A stretch of DNA of 64,000 nt from Lachnospiraceae bacterium (GTDB taxonomy: Bacteria > Bacillota > Clostridia > Lachnospirales > Lachnospiraceae). A program made the position numbers and the translations under genes. Every line of letters begins with the position of its first letter. Position 1 is the first letter of the stretch. Under the pieces are notes generated by a model, which saw only the letters and a program-made list of their open reading frames with translations, made no database searches and was not told where the DNA came from. Below are positions 47,496 to 57,600 of the stretch, piece after piece. The stretch lies in the NCBI GenBank assembly GCA_017556805.1, contig JAFYMC010000036.1:1-64000 (forward strand), in the 5' to 3' direction.

Positions 47496-48434
47496 ATGCG
47501 TGATTATTTATTGCTTAACTTACAGCTTTTCGGTGAAGGCGGCGATGGTGGAGCCGGCGGAGAAGGCGCAGTAGGTGGCGAAACTTCCGGAGCAGATATA
47601 CCTTCCGCTATCCCGGAGCGGGCAAGAAAGAACTACAGAGAGGCAGTCGAGAGACACTCCCCGAAGGTTCAGAATGATGCTCAGACCACTACAGAGCAGA
47701 AACCGAGCGAGAAGAAGACAACGTATGCGGACCTCATCAAGAGTGATGAGTACAAGGATGAACACCAGGCGTACATGGAGAAGACGATCGGTGACCGTTT
47801 GAAGAAGTACAAGGGCGTTGAGGCGCAAAACGCACAGATGATGGGACTTCTGGAAACCGTTGCATCCAAGTACGGTGTTGATAGTACCGCAGAGAATTTC
47901 CTTGAGACGCTTACCCAGAAGATGGAAGCGGATGATTCCTACTATGAGAATTATGCGATGGAGCATGACATCTCCCTGGAAGAGGCAAGGAAGGTTGTTA
48001 CTTTGGAGCGCAAGGTACAGGCCATTGAAGCACAGGAACAGGCAAGACAGAAACAGGAGGCTATGCATCAGCAGATTATGATTCTCCGCCAGAATGCAGA
48101 GAAGACGAAGGCCCGGTTCCCTGGTTTTGACCTTGACGCAGAGATGCAGAATGAACGGTTCCGCAGACTGTGTGCAGTGAACAATGGCGATACAACGGCA
48201 GCTTACATGGCGTGTCATTGGGAACAGGTAATGTCCGGAGCGGTACAGAATGCCGCCCAGCAGATTACGGCGCAGACCGCACAGGCGGTAGCGGCGAATA
48301 AGGCAAGACCGTCCGAGAATGGCATGAGCGGAAGCGTTGCCGCAGTAACCACAGCAGAAGATTTCAGCAATATGTCCCTGGACCAGCTCCGGGCATATGC
48401 AGACGCTGAAAAGAGAAAACGACAGGGAAGATAG
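47496..48434 (+). CDS. capsid scaffolding protein
   Basis: A 312-residue protein. It begins MRDYLLLNLQLFGEGGDGG, with an NLQLF motif that should be cut by Prp after Phe12; a Gly-rich stretch follows (to about 35). The middle and end are long charged coiled coils rich in Glu, Lys and Gln (about 85-260), as in phage scaffolds (GP20/Phage scaffold type). It directly precedes the capsid gene. GAAAGGAG lies before the ATG. Confidence 0.82.
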   Translation: MRDYLLLNLQLFGEGGDGGAGGEGAVGGETSGADIPSAIPERARKNYREAVERHSPKVQNDAQTTTEQKPSEKKTTYADLIKSDEYKDEHQAYMEKTIGDRLKKYKGVEAQNAQMMGLLETVASKYGVDSTAENFLETLTQKMEADDSYYENYAMEHDISLEEARKVVTLERKVQAIEAQEQARQKQEAMHQQIMILRQNAEKTKARFPGFDLDAEMQNERFRRLCAVNNGDTTAAYMACHWEQVMSGAVQNAAQQITAQTAQAVAANKARPSENGMSGSVAAVTTAEDFSNMSLDQLRAYADAEKRKRQGR

Positions 48435-48471
48435 CAATTATCTCCCTGTATACAGAAGGGAGAAAACAACC

Positions 48472-49476
48472 ATGAGAAAGAAGAATTTAAACTTGCAGTT
48501 ATTTGCAGAGTTCACCCAGGGTACCACTGCTGGTACTCCGACCGTTAATCCGGTCAATGTAACCACGATGTCCGCACTGTCTCCGACCATGAAGACCTTC
48601 TACAACAAGACCTTGTTGGAGAATGCTCGTGAGCAGATGGTGTTCACACAGTTCGGTGACAAGCAGCCGATGAAGGGCAACAAGATTGAGTGGAGAAAGT
48701 TCAATACCTTTGCAAAGGCGTTGACTCCGCTTACTGAAGGCGTTATTCCGGAAGGCAAGACCTTCGGCATGACCGCTATCGAGGCAACCACCACCCAGCA
48801 TGGTGATTACACCGCAGTATCTGACCGCTTAGAGTTAGAGTCCTATGATGATGTAATCTTCGGTGCTACCGAGGAGATGGGTGCTGCAGAGGGCGAGACC
48901 TACGACACCCTTACCAGAAACGTGCTTGTAGGCGGTAATTCCGTAGCATACTGTGGTGGCAAGACCTCCAGAACTGCTCTTACCACTACCGATGTACTTA
49001 CTCCGGAGATGGTTGCAAAGGCAGCTACCTGGTTGAAGAAGAACAAGGCTCCGCTCATTGACGGTTCCTATGTTGCAATCATTCATCCGTCCGTAGCATT
49101 CGACCTCCGCAACAGCGAGGAGTGGAAGGAATTCCATAAGTACAACGATGTTCAGCCGATCTTCAAGGGCGAAATCGGTATGCTCCACAATGTTCGTTTC
49201 GTTGAGAGCAACGAGGCAAAGGTTTGGGGCAAGGGCGAAGGCCAGTCTGCTGTATACGCTACTCTGTTCTTCGGTAAGAAGGCATTCGGCGTACTCGATC
49301 CGGAAGGTGAAGGCATGGAGATGATCGTTAAGCCGAAGGGAACCATCGGCGGACCGCTTGAGCAGTTCAGTACCATTGGTTACAAGTTCTGCCACGGTGC
49401 AAAGATTCTGTACCAGGAGAGAATTCTCCGTGTAGAATCCGGTTCTTCCTACGGTGACGTAGACCAGGAGAACTAA
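48472..49476 (+). CDS. major capsid protein, N4-gp56 family
   Basis: A 334-residue capsid protein of the N4-gp56 family, recognised by PTMKTFYNKTLLENAREQ, KQPMKGNKIEWRKF, LTEGVIPEGKT and DGSYVAIIHPSVAFDLR. It is an HK97-fold protein. The N-terminus MRKKNLNLQLFAEFTQG carries the Prp site (cut after Phe11). The ATG at 48472 (GAAGGGAG upstream) gives this motif; the frame from 48397 overlaps the scaffold and is not used. Confidence 0.92.
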   Translation: MRKKNLNLQLFAEFTQGTTAGTPTVNPVNVTTMSALSPTMKTFYNKTLLENAREQMVFTQFGDKQPMKGNKIEWRKFNTFAKALTPLTEGVIPEGKTFGMTAIEATTTQHGDYTAVSDRLELESYDDVIFGATEEMGAAEGETYDTLTRNVLVGGNSVAYCGGKTSRTALTTTDVLTPEMVAKAATWLKKNKAPLIDGSYVAIIHPSVAFDLRNSEEWKEFHKYNDVQPIFKGEIGMLHNVRFVESNEAKVWGKGEGQSAVYATLFFGKKAFGVLDPEGEGMEMIVKPKGTIGGPLEQFSTIGYKFCHGAKILYQERILRVESGSSYGDVDQEN

Positions 49477-49490
49477 GACCAACCATAAAA

Positions 49491-49515
49491 GGGAGCGGAT
49501 TCGCCTTCCGCTCCC
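49491..49515 (+). terminator. hairpin after the capsid gene (no T-run)
   Basis: GGGAGCGGA (49491-49499) pairs perfectly with TCCGCTCCC (49507-49515). The following TATAAAG lacks a T-run, so it is more probably an mRNA-stabilising or partial-stop element that raises capsid expression over later genes. Confidence 0.6.
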
Positions 49516-49536
49516 TATAAAGAAAGGATGATAGGC

Positions 49537-49782
49537 ATGGCAACAACTAAAGAAAGCACAGCTACCGGTAAGAAGATTCGTGTTAAGCTTCCGAGAGCAA
49601 ACGGACACAATGCAAACCAGGATGAGTTTTTCTCCGTAAACTTCAAGAACTACATCATCAAGCGTGGTGAGTACGTTGAGATTCCGGAGGAACTTGCAGA
49701 GGTAATCGAGAACGGCGAGAAGGCAGAAGATGCCGCTTTCGAGTTTGCAGAGAAGAAAGCTCTCAAGGAACCGAAGGCTTAA
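49537..49782 (+). CDS. small protein behind the capsid gene
   Basis: An 81-residue acidic/basic protein (MATTKESTATGKKIRVKLPR start) with a beta-rich core (DEFFSVNFKNYIIKRGEYVEIPEEL) and a helical end. Position and size fit a head decoration or head-completion protein, but no family is known to me. AGAAAGGATGATAGGC precedes the ATG; a strong terminator follows. Confidence 0.55.
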   Translation: MATTKESTATGKKIRVKLPRANGHNANQDEFFSVNFKNYIIKRGEYVEIPEELAEVIENGEKAEDAAFEFAEKKALKEPKA

Positions 49783-49799
49783 GAATGAGAATGATGGAA

Positions 49800-49826
49800 G
49801 GGGAAGCTGTATGCTTTCCCTTTTTT
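49800..49826 (+). terminator. intrinsic terminator after the head genes
   Basis: GGGGAAGC (49800-49807), loop TGTAT, GCTTTCCC (49813-49820, one G-T), then six T. Confidence 0.85.
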
Positions 49827-49845
49827 ACTTAAAAGGGGGTAAACC

Positions 49846-50286
49846 ATGAGAATTGAGGAGTGCATCAACCGAGTGGATTCCGTAAAGCCGAACCACTACG
49901 GAGTAGAAGAGAAGGTAAGGTGGTTGTCCTACCTTGACGCATCCATTAAGAGAGAGATTATCGACACACATGAACAGCCTGTACCGGCGGAAGAAAAGAC
50001 CATCATCGTTATTGGTGACGGTGAAATCCCGGAAGAGGAAAGCACAGAGTTCACCGGATATACTCCGGATGACATGACCGCGGAGCTTCTCGTACCGTTT
50101 CCGTTTGATGAACTGTACGTTGCGTACCTTAAGGCCAAGATTGACGAGGAGAACGGAGAAACGGCGCGGTATAACAACAGTGCAGCTACCTTCAATGGGT
50201 TGCTGATGGATTACGAGAAGGCATACAACAGAGACCATATGCCGATTCGGAAGCATATGCGTATCTTCAAGGGGGTGCATATCTGA
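49846..50286 (+). CDS. head-tail connector/adaptor-like protein
   Basis: A helical, acidic 146-residue protein with the pattern of podovirus adaptor proteins: an N-terminal helix (MRIEECINRVDSVKPNHYG), PFPFDELYVAYLKAKIDEENGE, and a C-terminal Tyr-rich helix (TARYNNSAATFNGLLMDYEKAYNR). It follows the capsid genes and precedes the tail gene, as adaptors do. The stop overlaps the next start by one base (TGATG). No direct family name can be given. Confidence 0.6.
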   Translation: MRIEECINRVDSVKPNHYGVEEKVRWLSYLDASIKREIIDTHEQPVPAEEKTIIVIGDGEIPEEESTEFTGYTPDDMTAELLVPFPFDELYVAYLKAKIDEENGETARYNNSAATFNGLLMDYEKAYNRDHMPIRKHMRIFKGVHI

Positions 50287-52112
50287 TGTATTTCCCACAG
50301 TACAATGATGTACCGAGAAGCAGAGAGATGACCGCCGTGTTTGGCGGATATAACCATAGATTGTCGTGTGCAGAGGGCGAATTCTACGACATGAAGAACA
50401 TGACTACGGACTACTATCCGATTCTCTCCCCACGTAAGAAGAGGGGCAAAGCATGGGAATTGGGAGCGTGCAGAGGCATGGCATCCACGAACGGACACGT
50501 TTATTGGGTGGATGGTATGTATCTCTATCGAGACGGTGAGAAGATTGCTGACCGGATGGTTTCGATGAGCTATGTGGCCCATGCGGATATGCCGGTGATG
50601 GGTTCAAGTATCGTATTTGCAAGCGGCGGTAATGCGCTGACTTGTGCGTATGACACGAACAAAGGCGAATTCTCCAATCTGTACGATTTTTTGGATGTAG
50701 GTGCGAACGGTGGGGTTTTATTCGGACCTTCTACACCGGAAGGAAGCACTATTGACATCAGCGCAAGCGAGGAAGAACCGGTAGACGGAGAGTATCGTGC
50801 CGCATGGGTAGATGGTAAGAAGGTACTGAGGCAGTGGTCCGAAAGCACGTCCACATGGGTGTCTACTCCTACCAATCACTATTTTATCAGCACAGATTAT
50901 CCGTCCGACCTCAAGAAAGGTGATTGTGTAAAGATAACGGTGAATTTTAGTACAGGAAGCGGAACCATGGATATTCCGGATGTAGCGAAAGTTATCCTCC
51001 CGAATGAAGAAGAAGGAAATAAGAGGTCTGTGGAAACCTATGTGGTTGAATTGGTAGACAAGAACGAGGAAGGGGTAATTACGAGAGGCATCGTCCTTCC
51101 TGGTGTGCTTGCTGAGTATATAAAAATCGGCAGTGGAATCAGAATCGAGCGCATCGTTCCTAACATGGATTTTATCGTAGAGTGTGAGAACCGTCTTTGG
51201 GGAGCCGCTTATGATGGTCATGAAATCTATTCGTGTAAGCTTGGAGATTTCAAAAACTGGAGACTTTTCCGGGGCATTTCAACCGATTCCTATGCAGTGA
51301 CCATTGGTTCTGATGGCGGATTCACCGGAGCAGTCACGTACCTTAATACTCCGATTTTCTTCAAGGAAGACAGCATGATTCGTATCTATCCGTCTCCTAC
51401 CGGCGCACACCAGGTGAAGGAAACGAAGTGCAGAGGCTTGCAGTTCTATTGCCACAGGAGTTTGTGCGTAATCAACGAGGTCCTGTATTACAAGAGTAAG
51501 GACTGTATCTGTGCGTTTGACGGAAGTTTACCGGTAAGCGTGTCTGAAAACTTTGGTGAGGTTAGATATGAGAACGCAGTAGCTGGTACAATAGGTAATA
51601 AATACTACATCAGTATGTCCGGTGGCGGAAGGAAAAATCTCTTTGTGTACGATGTTGTGAAACATATCTGGACACGAGAAGATGAAATCTCTGTATCTGA
51701 GTTCTGCCGACACGAGGATGACCTCTATATGGCCGTAAAAGAAGGAAATAAGGAGAGGATTTGCACTGTAAACGGCACTCTCCCGACCGATTCGTCTGAA
51801 CTTGAGGATGATTTCGAGTGGTACGTGGAAAGCGGAATGATCGGATTCAATACTCCGGACAATAAGTATGTGTCGAAGCTTACCATCCGACTCTCGATGG
51901 AGTTGGGGACGAATGTAGATGTGTATCTGCAGTACGATTCCTCCGGAACATGGGAACACGTTGCGAATATGAGCGGCACAGGCACGAAGTCCGTGAATGT
52001 CCCGGTATTACCGAGAAGATGTGACCACTTCCGTTACAAAATCAGTGGTGTGGGTGATTGCAAAATCTTCTCCATCACCAAAACCATCGAAGAAGGGAGC
52101 GATGTTCGATGA
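50286..52112 (+). CDS. tail protein, probable tail nozzle (beta-propeller)
   Basis: A 608-residue, beta-rich protein with repeated short strands and Trp/Tyr-rich segments (MTTDYYPILSPRKKRG, HVYWVDGMYLYRDGEKIAD, IPNMDFIVECENRLWGA, KNLFVYDVVKHIWTRED). It resembles the nozzle proteins of short-tailed phages, which form the lower end of the tail tube. It follows the adaptor gene and precedes a short coupled frame. No catalytic motif is visible. Confidence 0.6.
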   Translation: MYFPQYNDVPRSREMTAVFGGYNHRLSCAEGEFYDMKNMTTDYYPILSPRKKRGKAWELGACRGMASTNGHVYWVDGMYLYRDGEKIADRMVSMSYVAHADMPVMGSSIVFASGGNALTCAYDTNKGEFSNLYDFLDVGANGGVLFGPSTPEGSTIDISASEEEPVDGEYRAAWVDGKKVLRQWSESTSTWVSTPTNHYFISTDYPSDLKKGDCVKITVNFSTGSGTMDIPDVAKVILPNEEEGNKRSVETYVVELVDKNEEGVITRGIVLPGVLAEYIKIGSGIRIERIVPNMDFIVECENRLWGAAYDGHEIYSCKLGDFKNWRLFRGISTDSYAVTIGSDGGFTGAVTYLNTPIFFKEDSMIRIYPSPTGAHQVKETKCRGLQFYCHRSLCVINEVLYYKSKDCICAFDGSLPVSVSENFGEVRYENAVAGTIGNKYYISMSGGGRKNLFVYDVVKHIWTREDEISVSEFCRHEDDLYMAVKEGNKERICTVNGTLPTDSSELEDDFEWYVESGMIGFNTPDNKYVSKLTIRLSMELGTNVDVYLQYDSSGTWEHVANMSGTGTKSVNVPVLPRRCDHFRYKISGVGDCKIFSITKTIEEGSDVR

Positions 52113-52342
52113 GACTTGACTATCCCAACCTTATCGGCGGAAGTCCTACGGACCAGATACAACAGTTAAGGACGTGCATGGTTCATATGGTGGACACCAT
52201 AAATCTCTTTATTGGCAGTCAAGAGAGCGCAAATGATGCTGTTAAGAGAGAAATGGAGGCCATAAAGAACGATTTGCAGAGAATGAATCAGAGCATGGAC
52301 GTACAGAACCAATATACAATGAAGCAGATTAAGGGGGTATGA
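52109..52342 (+). CDS. small coiled-coil virion protein
   Basis: A 77-residue helical protein (MRLDYPNLIGGSPTDQIQQL start) with a likely trimeric coiled coil in the second half. The ATG overlaps the previous stop (ATGA). It is placed among tail genes and probably helps assembly. Function not known. Confidence 0.5.
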   Translation: MRLDYPNLIGGSPTDQIQQLRTCMVHMVDTINLFIGSQESANDAVKREMEAIKNDLQRMNQSMDVQNQYTMKQIKGV

Positions 52343-52344
52343 TA

Positions 52345-54606
52345 ATGCGAAACATCAATTTACAGTTGTTTGCGCTCACGCTGAACACGAAGACATCCAT
52401 TGTGGATTACCTTAAGAGTACCGGACAGGATTCTTCGTATGCCAACAGAAAAAAGCTGGCCGGTCAGTACGGTATCTCGAATTACACCGGTACCGCAGAC
52501 CAGAACACGAAGCTTCTGCAGAAGATGCAGAATGCAAGTTCCGCATCAGCAAGTAGCACAAATAAGCAGAGTGGTACGAGCAAGACAGCGTCTTCCGCAG
52601 TAAAGAACAGCGTTGCTGATAAGGTCCTGGACTTTGCTGCAAGCGCGAAAAAGAATTCTGCCGGCAGTGACACTGTCGTAAAGGATGCGGCGGATTTGCT
52701 GGAGCAGAGAACGGAGCAGACGTTTGCATCAAACCCGGCAGTATCTACTCCTCTTGTATCAGAGTACATTCCGAAGGCAGAAACTCCGCAGACGAATCCG
52801 GTAGAGATGCCGACTGTTTCCACTTCGCAGTTTAAGCCGGTAGATATGCCGACTTTTACACCGCAGACGAATGTGAACATACCGACATATACTCCGGTAG
52901 AAATGCCGACCTATACGCCGAACACACAGCCGGCACAACAGGCTACTCCGTTAAAGGACAGACTGGACCAGGCTACTCTTGATAAGTTAAACTCTCAGTT
53001 CGTGGTATCGGACGCTTACAACAAAGCTATGGAGTATACCAATGGACTCCTGCAGAATTTAAACTCCGGAAGGACGCAGTATACGGACCAGATTTCCCAG
53101 CTCATCAAGGATTTCCAGAACAGAGAGAAGTTTTCCTATGATTCCGCTACCGATCCGTTATTCCAGCAGATGCTTGGTTCCGCCATGCAGTCCGGTAATC
53201 TTGCAATGCAAGACACGATGGGACAGGCCGCGGCACTTACCGGGGGATACGGTTCTTCCTATTCCCAGGCGGTAGGCAACAATGCCTACAATCAGTACAT
53301 CCAGGAAGCGTACAACAACCTTCCGGAGTATTATCAGCTTGCGATGGATGCGTACAACATGGAAGGTCAGAATATGCTCAACCAGATTAGCCTTCTGGAT
53401 GCTGCAGACTCCAAAGAGTATGACCGTATGTTCAATGCATGGAATACGAATTACCAAAATGCACAGGATATGTACAACAAGGAGTACGGTGCATGGAGAG
53501 ACAGCGTAGCGGATGCGTATAATTACGCCGGTCTGCAGAATGATGATTACTGGAACAACCTGGAGTACAACGAGAGCATCCGTCAGAACGAGCAGAACTT
53601 CCAGTATCAGCAGTATCTCGACCAGCTCAAGCAGTCTCAGTGGCAGAACGAGTTCAATTATCAGCAGTACCTTGACCAGATGAACCAGGCTAATGCCGAC
53701 CGCGACTTCCAGTATCAGCAGTACAGAGACCAGGTGGCGCAGAATCAGTGGCAGAACGAGTTCAACTACGGCCAGTACATGGACCAGGTGGCACAGAATC
53801 AGTGGAAGGACGAGTTTGATTACCAGAAGGAACAGGATAAGGCTGCACAGGACCGTTGGCAGAATGAGTTTGACTATGAGAAGGAACAGGACAAGCAAGC
53901 TCAGACCAACTACGAGAACGAGTTTAATTATCAGAAAGAACAGGATAAGCAGTCCCAGAGTAATTGGGAGCAGCAGTTCGAGTATGGCAAGGAACAGGAT
54001 GCATTATCTCAGAGTAATTGGGAAAAGCAGTTCGCCCAGGATGTCATCGAGTTTGATAAATCCTTTGCAGAGGAGCAGAGACAGTTCGATCAGTCTCTCA
54101 GAGAAGACCAGCGGCAGTACGACACTTCCATGAAGTTCAACAAGGACCAGGCGAAGGAAGAACAGGCCAGATGGGAGAAAGAACAGGCAGAAAAGGGTGC
54201 TTCCGGTAATTCTGGTTCGGGTGAGGCAAAACTCTCTAATCTGACAAACACCGAAATAGAGAATGTGAAGGAAATCTACACAGAAGCCGGAGGTGGAATG
54301 AACGGAAATATCGCGGTAGACCGGTACCTTACTATGATCGGTAAGAACAATGTGGATAACGAAACGCTTGCCTCAATGCTTGCAAGCGTAGAGATTCCTC
54401 TTGAGTACCAGAACTGGACCATCGATAAGGACACAAACAATGGTGGATTCTTATGGTGGAAGGGTGAAGACCACAACGACACGTATAAATACGGAGATGA
54501 AATTCTTACCTACGATGAACTTGTAGAAAGAATCGAGGAATCCGACCTTAGCGATGCGAAAAAGAAGGAACTGAAGAAGAAACTTAAAGAACAATCTAAA
54601 AATTAG
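52345..54606 (+). CDS. virion protein with Prp site and nine 18-residue repeats
   Basis: A 753-residue protein. It begins MRNINLQLFALTLN, so a Prp-type cut after Phe9 is expected. Residues about 10-215 are low-complexity Ser/Thr/Ala/Pro-rich; 215-400 are helical with YNKAMEYTNGLLQ and MLGSAMQSGNLAMQDTMGQAAAL; 412-573 are nine tandem 18-residue repeats of the form QxxWQNEFxYxxxQDxxx; the rest is a charged coiled coil and a small C-terminal domain. The ATG at 52345 has GGGGG upstream at 7 bp; the ATG at 52339 is also in frame. Its place before the giant ejected protein suggests an internal virion protein or a tail part. Confidence 0.65.
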   Translation: MRNINLQLFALTLNTKTSIVDYLKSTGQDSSYANRKKLAGQYGISNYTGTADQNTKLLQKMQNASSASASSTNKQSGTSKTASSAVKNSVADKVLDFAASAKKNSAGSDTVVKDAADLLEQRTEQTFASNPAVSTPLVSEYIPKAETPQTNPVEMPTVSTSQFKPVDMPTFTPQTNVNIPTYTPVEMPTYTPNTQPAQQATPLKDRLDQATLDKLNSQFVVSDAYNKAMEYTNGLLQNLNSGRTQYTDQISQLIKDFQNREKFSYDSATDPLFQQMLGSAMQSGNLAMQDTMGQAAALTGGYGSSYSQAVGNNAYNQYIQEAYNNLPEYYQLAMDAYNMEGQNMLNQISLLDAADSKEYDRMFNAWNTNYQNAQDMYNKEYGAWRDSVADAYNYAGLQNDDYWNNLEYNESIRQNEQNFQYQQYLDQLKQSQWQNEFNYQQYLDQMNQANADRDFQYQQYRDQVAQNQWQNEFNYGQYMDQVAQNQWKDEFDYQKEQDKAAQDRWQNEFDYEKEQDKQAQTNYENEFNYQKEQDKQSQSNWEQQFEYGKEQDALSQSNWEKQFAQDVIEFDKSFAEEQRQFDQSLREDQRQYDTSMKFNKDQAKEEQARWEKEQAEKGASGNSGSGEAKLSNLTNTEIENVKEIYTEAGGGMNGNIAVDRYLTMIGKNNVDNETLASMLASVEIPLEYQNWTIDKDTNNGGFLWWKGEDHNDTYKYGDEILTYDELVERIEESDLSDAKKKELKKKLKEQSKN
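53578..54063 (+). repeat. nine tandem 54-bp coding repeats
   Basis: Units of 54 bp (18 residues) start at 53578 and at each 54 bp up to 54063, all with a FxYxxxxD core. The first five units have QQYxDQ, the later ones QKEQDK. Expansion by slippage or unequal crossing over is likely. Confidence 0.85.
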
Positions 54607-54617
54607 GAGGACAAGGA

Positions 54618-57600
54618 ATGGGGAAATTTTTGGATTACACTAGTAGAAAGGAAGAGGAGAAATCCTCTTCCTACGGTGGTCTTGGAGGGTTCGGAAGGTA
54701 TACTCTTGGAAACACGATAGGAATTGATACCTTTGATGATGACCTTAAAAACACCAACAAGATTCTGTCTGACGTGTATAACACATGGCAGAACAGAGAC
54801 TCCATGACATCAAAAAAGAATACGGTAGCATCCATGCGAAATCGTTTGAATGACTTGTATTCTTATTCTCGCTCAAGCGGTCAGGATACCACAGAAATCA
54901 AGAAGGTGCTGGATGCATATGATGCGGCATTAGGTGATTGGGACGGACTCACCGAGTATTACGGAGGGTTCAAGAGCGGAGATGCGTATTCAAATTACAT
55001 GAAGGAGCAAGCTAAAAAGGAAGAGCTTTCCAAAAAGTCTGCGTTCGATGAGTACAGACATCTTCTTGAGGACGAAGAGTTCATGAAGAATGCGAACTAT
55101 GATTCCGCAAAGAAGAATATGTCCTTCTGGGATCATCTGACCGACAAGTCCGACCTTTATGAAGTCAATAAGGAGAACAAGGATGGACTGCTGTACGATA
55201 TCGACCATGCCCTTAGTAAAGCCTTCCCGGTAGAGAGTACGAAGTATCAGTATCTTACCGATGATGAGTTGAGCGTTTACTATGGACTCCATGCTCAGGA
55301 TAAGAACCAGGCGGATGACTTCCTTGAGAAGATGAGCAAGGAATTAAATAAGAGAATGACCGATGCAGACCTTGAAGGGCAGAGAGAATTCGCACAGAAG
55401 AATGCTTTCACCGGGACGATTTCTACCATCGGTGCATTGGGCAACAACCTTATTGGTGGTATTTCTGCTTTGAACAGTGATATCAAAAACCTCATCACCG
55501 GTAATGATGTCGATGCGAATGATTACGCACACATCTACACGAACAGAGCGGATGCACTGACGGAAGCGGTTTCGGATAATATCGGAGAGAGTACGGACAC
55601 CAAGGTGCTTCCGTTCCTCTATGACACCGGTATGTCCATTGCAAATTCGGCGTTGAATCTGGTGCTTCTCGGTGGTAGCGGCTCCCTTGCGAATATGTCC
55701 ACCCAGGCATACTCTTCTAAAATGAAGGAGATGCAAGACAGAGGAGCTTCTCAGACGGAGATGATTCTTACCTCTGCATTGGCAGCCGGCATCGAAGCAA
55801 TTACCGAAAAGATTCCGATGGACAACCTGTTAAAGCCGAAGGGAGTAACCACTCTCAGAAGATTTATCGGTGAAACAATGAAACAGGCTGGAATCGAGGC
55901 CACAGAAGAAGGCGTTTCCTCCATTCTGAATCAGACCGTAGATGTACTGAGCGGTCAGTTGGGGGGAACATCCGAATTTAAGAACCAGTATGAGGATTAT
56001 CTCCTCAGAGGCTATACAGAGGACGAGGCGAAGAAAGAAGTCGCAAAGGGAGCATTGGAAGAGACGTTGCTTTCCGCTCTTGGTGGTGCCATCAGTGGTG
56101 GTTTCATGGGTGGTGTTTCTTCCAGCGTTGAGTATTCCGGATACAAGGAAATCGGCAATCTTGTTTCAAAGAATAATCAGACCGGCACCCTTTCGGATAT
56201 TGCTACAGAACTTAACGGTAACGGATTTGCTGAGTATGTGAAGATGATCAATGAGGGTACCGCAAATAAGGCGCAGATTGGTAGTCTGTATCAGAAGGTG
56301 TCCGAGGAGGCAGATAAGAGATATCTGGATGAGAAGGGCAACGCCGAGATGCACGCTATCGCAAACCGGGCAAATGAACTTGGCGATACCAGAAGTTCCG
56401 GTGTGATTGCATCCGCCATTGTAAAGAAACTGAGCGGCAAGAGTCTTTCTGCGGAAGAGAAGACCGCAATCAAGACGGATACCGCAAAGACCATCATGAC
56501 AGAGATTCGCAATGGAGAAATCACCGCAGAGAGCAACGAGGCACTGGATAAGGCACTTGACAGAGTGGGCAAGGTATCTTCCATGCTTACCACGACAAAG
56601 ACTGCTGATTCGATCGCTGTAAAGAAGCGCATGGCATCCATGCACACCGGCGATGAGACGATTGACAATGCTACCGGTAACAAGATTACCATTGAGGGTA
56701 TGAGAACGGATGACGATGGCAACACTGTTCTCCAGACGAGTGAGGGAGAGAGACTTCTGGATGATGTCACCCTTTCCGATGGAGACGCGGAGGTGGTTGC
56801 TATGGCAGAGGGAATGGACGCGGATAAGGCGGACCTGTTCGTATCCCTGTATCAGTCCGGAAGTGACGTTCAGAGCTACAGTGATTCCTTTGAGCTTGCA
56901 TTCGCCTACGGCAAGAATGCATACGGAACCAACGAACCGCTAAAGAACAAGGGCGTTTTGACTGAGGCCCAGGTAGCAAGTGTGTATGAACTTGGTCTCC
57001 GGAGCAGTACGGCCGACCAGCAGAAGACAATCGATGAGATTGCGGCGAAGCATTTTGCTGACGGTAAAGAGATTCTTCCGGGGAAATTCGATGATTCCGC
57101 AGTAAATTACAAGAAACTTAACGGCAGACAGAAGGCGGCGGTATCCTTTGCGAGAATGCTGTCCGAGAAGACCGGTGTGAACATCGTATTCTTCGAGTCT
57201 GAGGCGGACGAGAACGGCCACAGAACGGCGGAGAACGGACGATACGAGAGGAATAGTAACACTATCTATGTCGATGTGTACGCCGGCATGAATGAGAACG
57301 TGGTAGAGGATGCAATCATCCCTACGCTTTCCCATGAGATGACGCACTGGATGAAGAACAAGGCCCCGGAAGCATATGCGAAGCTGTCCAGTATTGTAAT
57401 GGATACGATCGGAGCTGATATGGGAGCATCCCCGGCTGTTCTTGTTGGAGCAGAGCGTGCCAGATTCAATGTGGCACATAATGCGGATGTGTCCAGTGAG
57501 TATGCACAGGACGAGCTTATCGCAAGAGCGTGTGAGGATATGCTTACCGGAAGCGCGCGCGCAAAGGAAATTCTCTCTCAGATGGACGAGAAGACCGCGA

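Noticed and set aside
47358-47496. riboswitch-like leader before the scaffold gene
   Set aside because: A GGGG...CCCC pairing at a distance and a GAAA-capped hairpin exist, but they fit a terminator and no known riboswitch core.
53158-53898. hydrophobic minus-strand frame opposite the repeat protein
   Set aside because: The VL/IL-rich sequence is the complement of the Gln/Asp/Tyr repeat, not a membrane protein.
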